A stretch of 64,000 nt of DNA from Favolaschia claudopus. Lineage: Eukaryota > Basidiomycota > Agaricomycetes > Agaricales > Mycenaceae. Shown here in pieces: positions 10,185 through 20,875 of the stretch (position 1 is the stretch's first letter; each line of letters opens with the position of its first letter). Under the pieces are notes generated by a model. It worked only from the letters and a program-made list of their open reading frames with translations, was not told where the DNA came from and did not search any database. The stretch spans positions 2,480,001-2,544,000 of the forward strand of contig JAWWNJ010000008.1 of assembly GCA_037176885.1 (NCBI GenBank). Reading direction: 5' to 3'. The position numbers and the translations under genes were made by a program.

Positions 10185-12191
10185 ATGGAATGCATGCTAC
10201 CGATGGAATGCATGCTACCGCCTCAGACCAGCTTTCCGAGTCGCATTGCGACGGAGATTTGGCATATCTGCTGGAGCTTTTGCTCCACTAAAGAACTCCG
10301 GCAGCTTTCACTCGTCTGTCGCGTCTTTGCAGCCATACTTATGTCAAGAATTGCTCTTTCACTCGCAGGAAATCTCAGCTCCGCACATCGATTCTAAAAA
10401 TTGGATGATTGGTGCCCGCTCGATTCAAAAACTCATTCACAGGCTTCTTAGGCTTGCAAACAGCCCTCATGCGGCATCTGTTCGCTCATGGTCATGGGAT
10501 GCGGATTTTGACTTCGACTTGGAACGCATTGCTGAGGAATTTCCTCGTATTACCAATATCGCTGTGATCAAGGAGCGGTGGGGTCGATTGGAACAGGTCT
10601 TTACTTCAAGTTTGGGTGCATATCCACGGCTCACCACCCTCACGATGTCCTCTTTGCGGATTGATTCGGAAATTCGCGCTACATTGGCATCGCTGCCGCT
10701 GTTGGATAGCTTGGAATTGAGCGACTGCAATATGCTAGCTCGCACAGGACCTCTCTTATCCTTGCACCAATTCCATCTGTCCACCGGAGAGGATCGCTTC
10801 GACCACGGTGACTCGGAGGCTTTGCCAACACTCGAAATTGTGTCGTCGGAACATCTGAAAACACTGTATGTAGACAGCTCGCACGATGGACTATCCACGC
10901 TCCTACATCTATCCCGTTTTGGTCTTCGTCGGCTCGTTGACCTCGAATTCGAGAACCGAGTCGACAGCAGAAGCGACAATGTTGCTGAGATTCTGCTTCG
11001 ATGTTTGGAGACTCTCCCCAGTCTGGAGAGCATCTGGTTCGAGAACTTTCAAGGCATGGCTCCGATCGCGCTCCCGCGTCGGCTCTCCGATAGATCCTTC
11101 CCATCTTTGAAGTCTTTCTGTGGACCTTTGATCCTTGCGGATATGTTCACCCGCGGCCGCCCCGTCACCGAAATCTCCCTCACCGCGGGTGATCTCCCGG
11201 ACAGCGAAGTCGTATCCTTTGTGCAAACGCTGTCCACGACTGCTCCGCTCCGAAAACTTGACGTTCGCTCAACGATACTGCGTAAGAATGTCAAGGAACT
11301 GTTAACGGCTATTTGCGCGCCGTTCAAAGAACTTCGGATATTAACCTTAAGTAAACATCCTCGATCCCAAGATGCGTTTTACCTGGATGGATTTGGTTTC
11401 AGACGATGAAGAAGACGAAAACACCTCATTGCCAAACGAATCAAGCTCTGCTATGGATCAAGTCGACGACCGGGTAGTGGAGTTGTGTGACGAGGACGAT
11501 TCGATGTGTAATGACCCGGAATATCTTAACGATCCTGAATTTGAGGAGGAGGAGCATGTATCAACCGAACCATCCTCCTACAACTCTGCGACCCAACTTG
11601 CCGATCTCAGTGATTCAGAGGCAAGTTTGGAGGACTTGAGCGAGTCTCACTCGCCTATCGTTGAACTACCAGGTTACATGTATAGTATGCTTGCTTCTCT
11701 TCATATGACCTCAGAATTACTGACACGTTCATAGAGCGATCGGGCGAAGCGATTCCTCCTGTATTGAACCAGAAAACACGAAAGAAGCCACACAAGAAAT
11801 CACTAGGTATACTTGCGGTATGTGTACTTCTTCGAAATAGGAGAATCGCAGACATTCTCGATATACTGGTGGTCATCTGCTCATAACAATTCGTTTACAG
11901 CAAACAATGGAACTCGTTTACACTGGCGCAGTCGTTCTACCTCCTCTGATAGAAAAATTGACCGTGAATCGCTCCGACTGGATGGAATTCAGAAAATCTG
12001 AGCACCACGAAGCAATTCTGGCGCTGGAGGAGCTGCTTCCTCATTTACACAGTGTGTCCTTTGGGCCGCGGGACGAATGGTTTCTACATCGTGGCGAGTG
12101 GACGTGGAAAGGAGGCTGGCTGCGAATTATTTCTCGCCGGGTTGGGAACGTCGAGGGTAACGACGATTACAGTAAGATCCGGGCATTTTGA
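10185..12191 (+). pseudogene. F-box / leucine-rich repeat protein 2, frameshifted copy
   Basis: Close paralogue of F-box gene 1, read in the opposite direction. The F-box (RIATEIWHICWSFCSTKEL, then RQLSLVCRVFAAI) is in one frame. After a 4-bp excess (CTTA, 10338-10341) the protein continues in another frame with clear homology (CQELLFHSQEISAPHIDSKNW versus CHPLLFRDQRVSAPDVDRKNW in gene 1). No intron can bridge so short a distance. The rest is intact: intron 11351-11402 joins the LRR part to the acidic tail, and introns 11673-11734 and 11818-11900 match positions in gene 1. The last exon (QTMELVYTGAVVLPPLIEKL) ends at 12191. An 18-bp unit starting with the ATG is duplicated in tandem (10185-10220). 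An ATG at 10093 opens the second frame but would lose the F-box. It is either a recent pseudogene or a sequencing error. Confidence 0.65.
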
Positions 12192-14047
12192 ACTCCTTGA
12201 ACTTGTAAATAAATAGATGGCTCCGAATTATCAGCGAACTGGTGAGCTCAGTAGAATTGAAGCGTCTGTCTAGAGAGACTAGCTCCGAATATCTTCTTGA
12301 TTTTCTCAGTTTGCGATGATTGTGCAGATCTGGGGATGAAACTGCTTCCAGCCTGCAAGAAAGGGAAGGGAGTCCTATGAATTAGATGGAAATCCATAAG
12401 TCAGCTGAGCGGTTGAGCTCAACTAAGACCTTCGTTTGAGAGAGTTTTCAGGGGAACTCACTCGGAATACTCACGCACTGGCAGTCAACTTGTTATTTTA
12501 GCTGCTGCAGCGGGACCTTCTGAAGCCCCCTGATTTGTATCTGACGCAATGGCGCGTGTATATGGATATCCCGTTACTAGACTCTGAGTCTAGATTGAGA
12601 GGTCCCCCACGCGAGCATGTCAGGTGACCGCGTCTATTGTGCTTCACCCTTGAAGATCACGTCAAAGGTTGATCCCCTCCATCATCTGAAGCGAGAGCCG
12701 TGAATAATGACTCTATCCTTTTCTCTGACTCTGACTCTGTTCTTCCCCCGTCTTCACGAGCCATGGACTTGAAGATTGACCTTGGCCGGCTTCACTCCGG
12801 CCCCACTTCAAAATGCTGGGGTTCCTTACTTGCTTTGACGCGCGGTACCAGGATCTCTGCTCGTTCAGCTCTACCCGGGACGAATGATACGGCTTATTGC
12901 CTTCTCTTCTGCGAATCGACGCCACTGAGTATGCGGTATAAAGGACAATTCAAGAACTGGAGGCTCATATTGTCACGGCAGAGCTGCCGCGAGTCCAATT
13001 GGCGGAGTGTCGTGATTCAGAAGATTGTTTCAATGCAGTGCCGGTGCGTGCTATATTTTTGCTTGACATTCTCTCTGACCACCTCTCCGCAGATTCCGAG
13101 AAAGGGCGCTATGGGAAGGTAGAAAATGAGCATAATGTCTAGCTGGACCGTGGTGGACAGCGGTCGAGTTTTTCTACTGTATTCCCTGTGGTGCGTGAGT
13201 GCTCATGATATCCTTTCTCTCCTGTGGCTTTCTTCACACTCATCTTCCTTCCTGCTACATAGTTCACCTTGCCGACTCGCCTGCCACAGTATCCACCCAT
13301 CAACACCTGCCTACTCGTGCCTTCCCCTCCTTTCCTCTTGTTCGTCTTGTCTTCGTCTTTCTGGCAGCACTCATCGGCTCGACCATTGACTTCTCAGCCC
13401 CCCCTTGCGCTGGGCATCACTGCTAGACATTCGTTCTCCGCCAAGTCCTGCATTATCTAACCTCCCGACCTCCCTAACCCTCAGCCACGGCAACCGTGCT
13501 TTCCTATCACTCATCCGCCATCCGCCATTCTCCCACTCGGATCACACGTCGAGCAAGTCATAATAATCGCGTGGTCATCGACTCGGACGGGACAGTAAGA
13601 GGCGGGCGGTACATGGCCGTGGTAGCGAGAATGACAGGAAGCGCGGATGCTGCGTTCTTGGATCGAGGTGTTCGGTGGTGGCTGTCCGGTTGGCGGTCTG
13701 GAGGGCGAGTATGGACTCAGTGAGATGACTTGTTGATGGTACGGCGCGTGAAATGGCATGTGTGAGTACATCTTTGTGTTGTCGGAGCTTGGCGCTAACG
13801 CAGTGGCAGGAGGAGCACGGGCGAGTGAAGGGTGACTGCGGCGAGGTGGACCTGAGACCATATTCCTCGATCGAGTGGCCTCTGGCGGCCGCAAATGCTT
13901 GTCGTGCGTCACATTGGCGGCGTCGACGCCTCTGTTTTGGGTTTCGAATTTGTCTCGTTCACATCGTCCGTCCATAAGCGATCGCAGTTTCATGGCCTAC
14001 ACGTACTCATCAAATCGTCAAACAACACAGTCCGTATACCAGCTCTC
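12192..14047. other. gene-poor stretch with a diverged repeat
   Basis: No gene is supported in these 1.86 kb. They contain one arm of a diverged repeat (12399-12575, partner at 16225-16382), a perfect 17-bp palindrome (12577-12593, arms CTAGACTC/GAGTCTAG), and from about 13760 the 3' flank of duplication unit A. Open frames at 12700-13122 (+) and 13511-13993 (-) lack recognisable domains. Confidence 0.45.
12399..12575 (+). repeat. diverged repeat, arm 1
   Basis: Direct repeat of 16225-16382. The best core is ATTTG(T/G)ATCTGACGCAATG, followed by GCGCG, with weaker similarity 130 bp upstream starting at GTCAGCTGA. One frame reads LTQWR in both copies, so it may descend from a coding exon. Now interrupted. 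Confidence 0.6.
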
Positions 14048-16015
14048 TCAACCCTCAAACCGCGCAAGCACATCCTCCGGCAAACAGCTCTCCCCGCTCA
14101 CCCTCTCGAACACCTCCATCCTCCCGCTCCGACACACAAGCGTCAACCCCCCCCTCTGTCCATGCTTGACCACCAAATCCCGAATCACCCCCAATGCCAC
14201 CCGCAGCTTCCCCAACCCCGGCTGAATCGACCGCTCCACCCCCTGTAACTCGCTCGATCCTAGCTGACGCTTCTGAACGGCGGAGAAGCGGCCCTTATAA
14301 TGCACCGCGAGGAAATGGTGCGGCGTCTGCGAGAAGAAGAGTTGGGGGTATGCGTCTTTCCAGTCGAATTGGGCTACACGGTTTTCGGTGCGAGTGGTGA
14401 GCTCGATGAAGGAGGAGTGGGGGACGAAGCGGCCGCCGGGGAGGACGGTGAGGCCGTGCGTGGTTGTCGAGGTGGTATTGGCACTAGCGGCGCCGAGCTT
14501 CACTTCGCCGAGGCTGGCGACGAGGTCGTCGATGGTGGACGCTTTGGCGCTGGACTTTGCTGATGTAGGGAGACACGCGTCGACCTCGAAGCGGACGACC
14601 ATCTTGAGCCCGTCGAGATCCTAGACACCACCGTTCAGTCAGTGGACGACCCAGTTCACGACAAGACTCGAATTCTCACATATCTCACAATCCGAATATG
14701 CCCCGTACACCCCTCACATCCAATCGCCGGATCCGTTGACGCCTTCTCGAAATTCAATCCATACGTATATCCCGACCAATTCTCCCTCGTCTCCGTTTCC
14801 CAGCGATTCATCAACACCGTGTTACCGGCAAGCTGCATGTCTATGCGGAAGTCTCGGGATCCTGGGTTCGCGCCGGCGTCTTCGATCCAGTGGAGGAGCT
14901 TGCGGAGGGTGTTGCGGGCGGTGATAAAGTCGATTTTCTCGGCAGCCCAGTCGAAGATGCCGGTGCTGCTGGCATCGGTGGACTCGGACTGCACTTTGTC
15001 GACGGCGACGATGAGGGGGAGGAAGACCGCTTGGGGCTTGCGGAAGCCGTTTTCATCTGATGGGAAGATGCCCGTGTCGGGGGGTACTTGGTAGGGGAAG
15101 GGTTTGTTCTGCCATTCGGGGGGAGAGCCTGCGCGCCATTTGGGATGGAAGGGAAGAAGATGATTGCGATGTGGAACGTACCAGGTACGACGATCGTCGG
15201 CGAAGAAGCGTTCTTCCAGTTATACGAGCCGATACTTTCGAAATTGGTGATTTTGATGTCTTGGGCGGTGGCTGGGGCGCCGGGAATGCTGATGGTCTGC
15301 AACGCAGACGGACGGAGTCCCTCCATGATATCTCGGGCTGGGGGGAGGGATGTCGAGGGATTTGAATCGGCGAATCTCCCTGCACTGCCGCGGCCGCGAC
15401 CACGTTGGGAGTACATGGTGAGGAGGAGGGGAAGAGGAGGCGTCTACTGGCGCTTTACGTGGGTCTTATGAGCGCCTACATGTCTCTCAGGGACTAAGGT
15501 TCTGTCTGCAAGGATCCGCACATAGACCGCTTTGCCGCCAAGCCGTGTTGGCGCCTGGGCTGGATCGGTGGGATTTTTGGAAGGCTAAAGGTGACGGGCG
15601 GTCTGTTATTCTCTCATAGGTTCTCATCTGGGCGAATGCAGACGATGTGGTCGTACTAGAGGTCTCGTCCAGTTGCATCTTCAGGAGAATCTGGAGATTT
15701 CTCCCAAACGCTGAATCTGAAAATTCGAAATCGTTGTAGCGTTTTCCCTCGTTTTCCTTTTCTTCGCATTCGACTTCTCGAGTAGAAATACGAATGAGAT
15801 GTAGATGAGAAGATGTTTTTGCTTTGAGATTGTTCGGATGGGAGCAGATCTAGAGGGAGACAGAAATTTTCATCCTTAGCCTTTGGCAGCCTTTGCCGCG
15901 GCGTGACTTTGCGTGAGTCACACGTTTTCACCATGCCTACCCCGGTGCCCACGTTTTCCACCCATGTTGTTTTTTGGCTTTTCGTTTACCATCAATAACT
16001 GCGATTATACTCTTC
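13760..16015 (-). repeat. inverted segmental duplication, unit A
   Basis: Mirrors 41895-44360 in reverse orientation. It covers the whole conserved gene at 14048-15416, its promoter up to a motif reading ATCGCAG(T/C)TAT(T/C)GATGG near 15990, and about 290 bp beyond its stop (CCAAGCTCCGACA, then ACTCACACAT). Homology fades outside these limits. Non-coding parts align less well than the exons. Confidence 0.8.
14048..15416 (-). CDS. conserved fungal protein of unknown function (unit A copy)
   Basis: Three exons, 15416-15182, 15128-14680 and 14620-14048, with introns of 53 and 59 bp give 418 residues. The N-terminus is RG-rich (MYSQRGRGRGSAGRF). A conserved core follows: ITNFESIGSYNWKN, SPTIVVPGSPPEW, LAGNTVLMNRWETET, LDGLKMVVRFEVDACLP and AYPQLFFSQTPHHFLAVHY. 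This architecture is common in fungal genomes, where it is often automatically named geranylgeranyl pyrophosphate synthetase. No DDxxD prenyl-diphosphate site is present, so I do not support that name. The RG repeats suggest RNA or nucleic acid contact, which is only inference. A paralogue with the same intron positions lies at 42506-43901 in inverted orientation. Confidence 0.88.
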
Positions 16016-16224
16016 ATTCCAGGTCTCGAGACCTCCGTCTCGGCGCTGCAACAGTCACAGTGCAACGATGCCCGAAATTCGGATGCAGCTCTCGTCTCGC
16101 TGGACTGCTTCAAATACACCTGCCATAATTGTCTGCCATGGCAGAACGAACGCTGGGAAGCACTTCAAGTGATTCAGAAGACTCGGCGACTCCGACTCTT
16201 GCGGGCTTGGGGGTCGAGCCTGAA

Positions 16225-16382
16225 GTCAGCTGAACTCAGCTTTGTTCGTGTCAGGCCTCAGGTGAACTTTCTCGACTACACGTCGACCCAACTGGTTATT
16301 CTGGCTGCTATACACGGAACCTTTTCGAGTGTTTGATTTGGATCTGACGCAATGGCGCGATGCACATGGAATTCTCCCGCCA
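16225..16382 (+). repeat. diverged repeat, arm 2
   Basis: Partner of 12399-12575. In the best frame it reads FDLDLTQWRDAHGILPPL against LYLTQWRVYMDIPLL in arm 1, hinting at a shared coding ancestor. The upstream part of this arm is in a different frame, so it is not an intact exon. Confidence 0.6.
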
Positions 16383-16780
16383 CTTACGGCGCTGACGACT
16401 GCAAGCGAGTATGAATCTTTCAAATTGTCCCCTGTTTCATCTTTGGAAATCCCGCGATGTTCAGACCTATCCTAATATCAATGCAAAAGTCTGAGGATCT
16501 GCGCGTTCAGACTGGTCTTTAGACTCTCATTTTCTGGTGAGGCCAGAGTCCAGAGTCTACTTCCCCGTATACTCATTTTTTATCATTTCCAGAGCCCACC
16601 GCAGGTTCAAAATTCGAAAGGTTTACTAGCCTTGGCGAACTCGGCCGACGCTGCGCGACACAAAAATATCACACGGCCGCCAATCACGGTATCACCGACT
16701 TTTTTAAGCGACGACAAACTCGTCATTCTCCACAAACCGGGGTCAGCTGGCCGTTGGGTAAAATGATGCGCGCTGGTTGG

Positions 16781-16790
16781 ATATAAGGCG
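16781..16790 (+). promoter_or_regulatory. TATA-like element of the trehalase gene
   Basis: ATATAAGG lies about 70-77 bp upstream of the trehalase ATG at 16859, a usual distance for a fungal TATA element with a short leader. Confidence 0.45.
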
Positions 16791-16858
16791 GGGCTTTGGA
16801 CGCGAGGAACGGTGAGACTCTGCTGCCACTTGTCGTTGTCTTCGACCAAGATCCGAAA

Positions 16859-19800
16859 ATGCTGGCACCAGTATTCGCCGTAGCCGCTTTGACGCTGCTT
16901 CAAGGTGCTGCAGCCCAGTCTAGCAAGTCCAGCAGTGCCGTCCACGCCTCTGGCTCGACTCGCTCGAGTTCCAGCCATGTTTCAAGCCATGCATCCAGCG
17001 CTACTGCTCCCCCGCTGCAGTCGACAGTGTCTCAGATTGTGGTGACGACAGCTGTGGCGACGCCTTCGCCCTCTGCAGGCGCGCTGCTCCCATCGCAAGC
17101 GGCACTTCCCCCAACACAGTCTTGGTGTCCTTCGAAAATCTTCTGTGCTGGGCCGGTGCGTCCGCTCTGCCTTCAATGCGTTCATTTCTGACGAATTCAT
17201 TGACGCAGCTGCTCCAAACCCTCAATCTCGCAGGCGCATACGCCGACCCCAAAACCATTGTGGACAAAGTGCGTCGGTTCTTCATCCCACCTTAATAACT
17301 CATCCATATCCACCACTTCCCATCATTAGCCCACCTCAAAACGCCCACAAACCGTCCTCAACGACTTCTCCGCCCTCCCAGGAAACACCACCCTCACCGA
17401 AGGCGCCGTCGTCACCTTCCTCGAGAACGACTTCTCCGGCGAAGGCCAGGAGCTGATGGCGGTGCCCCTCCCGGGCTTCGAAGTCACCCCGGCGTTCCTC
17501 GACAATGTGACGGATTCGACGGTGAAGGCGTTCGCGCAGACGGTGCATGGGTATTGGAATTCGCTTGTGAGGGGGACGAATGCGACGGCGTTGTGTGATG
17601 GGGTGAGGTGTGAGAGCTCGTTGGTGCCGTTGAATCATACGTTTGTCGTGCCTGGTGGGTTCTCTGTCTCTCAAGGAGAAGGAGGATAGGATTGCTGAAT
17701 GATTTTTTGTTTGTTGCAGGCGGCCGCTTCCGCGAACAATACTACTGGGACTCGTTCTGGATCGTCGAAGGCCTGCTCGAGTCGAGACTGTACGCTATCG
17801 CCAACGACACGCTGCAGAACTTCATGGATGAGCTGGAGAGGTTTGGGTTCATTCCTAATGGCGGGAGGATTTATTGTAAGCAATTCATTCGCTCCTACTC
17901 CTACTCCGACTCGCCTACTCGTGCTTCTTGATCAAGTCGCTCCTACTCGTGTTTCTCTGTGAAGTGGACGCTAATATACACCCCACCGTACAGACCTCAA
18001 CCGCTCGCAGCCCCCGCTTTTCATACAGATGCTCGCAAGATATGTGGCTGTTAGCAATGATACGAGTGTTTTGAAGAGGGCGTTGCCGCTTGCTGAGGTG
18101 AGTTTTTTCGTTTGCCTCCAGTTTGTGGTTTTAGCGTTCTTTCTTTTTGCTGTTATATGCAAATGCGCTGTGTGATCATGCTTTTATTTCCTATGTTCAC
18201 CATTTTCATGTCATCCCATTTCTTCGTAACCTCGCCGCTTCCTCCCTTTCCTTTATGTGCTAATCGTTTCTGCTGCGTCTCCTTCCCTCCCCCTCCTTTC
18301 CTCTTGCTCCCCTTCGCTCTGAGTACACCATCGCTAACCCTTCCCTCCTCACTCAACAGCGCGAGCTAACCTGGTGGCAAACACACCGCACCGTCAACGT
18401 TACTTCGCCCTTCACCAACAAGACGCACGCGATGGCCCGCTATAGCGTGACGAATACGGCGCCGAGGCCGGAGTCGTATTTGCAAGGTGAGCTCTCTCCT
18501 CCCTTTCTCCTTACGCTCTCTCGCTCACTTCCCACCTCTCGTCCGGCAGACTACACCACCGTGCACGACCCCAGCCAGCCCGCGCTTAATGACACACAGG
18601 CTGCCGCGCTTTATGCTGAGCTCGCGAGCGGTGCGGAGACGGGTTGGGACTATTCGTCGAGGTGGTTGACGAATGTTACGCAAGGTGGGTATCATAGTTT
18701 CTCCAATTATGAAAACGGAGGAACGGATAACTGACTACGCATATAGGTCTGCGGGCTCTGAATGTGCGGGGTACGTTGCCGGTGGATTTGAATAGTATTT
18801 TGTGTGAGTGTCGTTCTTGCTGTTTTCGCTTTGTGGTCGGGGCAGTAGAGCTGATTTTTACGCCGCACTGACAGACAAGAACCGCGTCCTGATGGCTCAG
18901 CTGTACGGCAACTCGAATTCTGGCGCTGCTGCGCGTCATCGGGCGGCGGCAGCTGCGCTCAAGGAGGGTGTCTTGGATCTGTTCTGGGATTCCACGAAGG
19001 TGGGTTATCTCTTTCCCTTTTCTCCTTCTTTTACTGCCGAAGAAACCTCGTCTAAGCGCACCTCTTTCCCCCACAGCTCGCCTTCTACGACTTCAATCTC
19101 CAGAGCAAGACACGGAACGAGCTCTTCAGCGCCGCGCACTTCTACCCCTTCTGGAGCGGCATCATCCCGAAAGAGGTGCTGGCGAACTCGACGAATGCGT
19201 TCGGGGCGTTCGCGGCGTTGAATTTGATTTTGAATCGGTATAATGGGACGGTGCCGGTTACATTTATTGAGACGGGGCTGCAGTGGTGGGTTCCGTTCAC
19301 CGTTTCTTTTGATTCCGAGACTGACAAGGGTTCTGTTCAGGGACGCGCCCAACACCTGGCCGCCTCACCAATACATCGCTCTCCAAGCCCTTCGCGCGCT
19401 TCCTGCGAACGTCACAAAAGGCGCACTCCCCACCCCCTCGCAAGGCGCCGGCTCCTTCTCGCTCATCCCGCCAGGCCAGCTTGGTCTCCCCGAGTCGCAG
19501 CTACCCGTGCAAGCCATGAGCAACAGCAACGCATCGACCGAAGGCGCCGCGGCGGACGTCAATACGCTCCCCAATGGCGCCGGTGTGATCAATGGCGGGA
19601 ACTCGAGCGCCTCTGATGGGTGGGCCGTCGTGCTGGAGAAGCAGTTGGCGAACCGGTATGTGGCGAGCGCGTTGTGCAGTTGGCATGCGACTGGTGGGGA
19701 GCTTGCGGGGTTGTTGCCCCGGCTGTCGGACCAGGATTTGAATGTCACCCAGAGTCAGAACAATACGGGCAATGTGAGCTTCTTTTCTTTCTCTCACTTC

Positions 19801-20210
19801 CTTTCGAAGGGCTGTCTGACTGACTGCTCGGCGTGTCATATAGATGTTTGAGAAGTTCTCGATCTCCGATATTGACTCTGCGGGAAGAGGAGGGGAGTAT
19901 ACTGTACAGGTCAGTATTTTCCTCGATTTCATCTCGCAGCTTTATTCACGACACCGACCGACAGGCTGGATTCGGATGGACGAACGGCGTGCTGCTCTGG
20001 GTTTCCAGCACCTACGGCGCATCGCTCGTCGCCCCTCAGTGCCCCCCGTTGGTCGCAGTCGCGCCAGCTGGTTCGCAGAGTGCCAGTGCCAGTGCGAGCT
20101 CGAGCGCGGGACCTGCGCCGACGAATGGGAATACGGGTGCGGCTTTGGGTCTCCGGGCGCCGAGCGCGTTGTTGCTTGGCGCGCTCTTGGCTTGTGTTCT
20201 CGTGTGGTGA
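16859..20210 (+). CDS. GH37 trehalase, secreted and probably GPI-anchored
   Basis: Hydrolyses alpha,alpha-trehalose to glucose outside the plasma membrane. A signal peptide (~1-20, ending GAAAQ) is followed by a Ser/Thr-rich linker (to ~85). The GH37 domain is built from more than ten exons. Signature 1 is PGGRFREQYYWDSFW, split by an intron after PG (~17656-17719). Signature 2 is QWDAPNTWPPHQY, split by an intron near 19285-19339. The late GRGGEYTVQAGFGWTNG carries the family's catalytic Glu; the catalytic Asp lies mid-domain by family knowledge. The C-terminus is a Ser/Ala-rich spacer and a hydrophobic tail (SALLLGALLACVLVW) without a charged end, typical of GPI addition. Many N-glycosylation sequons (NDT, NVT, NAT) fit secretion. 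The start is supported by the signal peptide and a TATA-like element. Size is roughly 700-740 residues. Confidence 0.93.
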
Positions 20211-20875
20211 GGTGAATCAGAACCTTATGAACTCATGGTGTAAGTAAGGTGTTATGTTAAGTATACGTCTGTTTATTCGTTGGTCGATAATGCATTTTTC
20301 TATTCTGAATCGCTGGTTTGTAGTGGGGTGGACTGTGGTGTACTTAGGTCGGGACTCCGATTCCGATTTGCATCTGCTTTGACCTCGGCGGGAAAAACAA
20401 GACGCGTATGTACGTATATGTTTCGCGACTAAGCGTGGTCACCGTCGTTGATCTTGATTGTTGCACGTCATCACCGCGTGCGCCCTGATGTTGCTGATTC
20501 TGGGTGATTGCTTGGTTTCCGAGTCGCGTCTTCCTTGTGATTTGAGGACGCGAAAGGACGGGACGAACGGGCTGCAATTGAGCGGAAGAAAATCTGGACC
20601 GTCGAGCTCAATTAACGCGGGGCCCCAGGTTTCCCCACACTTCTCGATGCGGGGGGTAAGTTCGCCCTCAAGCCCAACTCAAGCCACAGGCACATCTTGG
20701 AAACGATACTGATTCGGCGGTAAACCGCGGACACCTTGTGGTAGCATGATCCCATGACTGTTTGGTAAAACGCTTGGGGAACCGGATAGGCTGACAACTG
20801 GGCAGTACAAAAGTGAGAACCCTCGTATGAGTGGCTTTCCAGGACTGACCCCGTACACGTCCGGTCTCTCCAGGC
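20211..20875. other. intergenic, esterase 1 promoter
   Basis: The 665 bp between trehalase and esterase 1 hold no recognisable gene. Confidence 0.5.

Larger units (their letters stand above)
15417..16858. other. intergenic: promoters and a repeat arm
   Basis: The 1.44 kb hold the promoter of the unit A gene (duplicated at unit B), a TGAGTCA at 15914-15920, the second arm of the diverged repeat and the trehalase promoter. I found no supportable gene; an open frame near 15974-16336 has no domain. Confidence 0.45.

Noticed and set aside
10093..11409. Long open frame starting at ATG 10093
   Set aside because: Its first 80 residues are out of frame with the F-box seen in the paralogue; only the part after 10342 is the real protein.
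12700..13122. 140-codon plus-strand frame
   Set aside because: Low-complexity start (SDSDS) and no domain; no supporting introns or paralogue.
13511..13993. 160-codon minus-strand frame downstream of the unit A gene
   Set aside because: The matching flank of unit B does not keep the frame, so coding constraint is unlikely.
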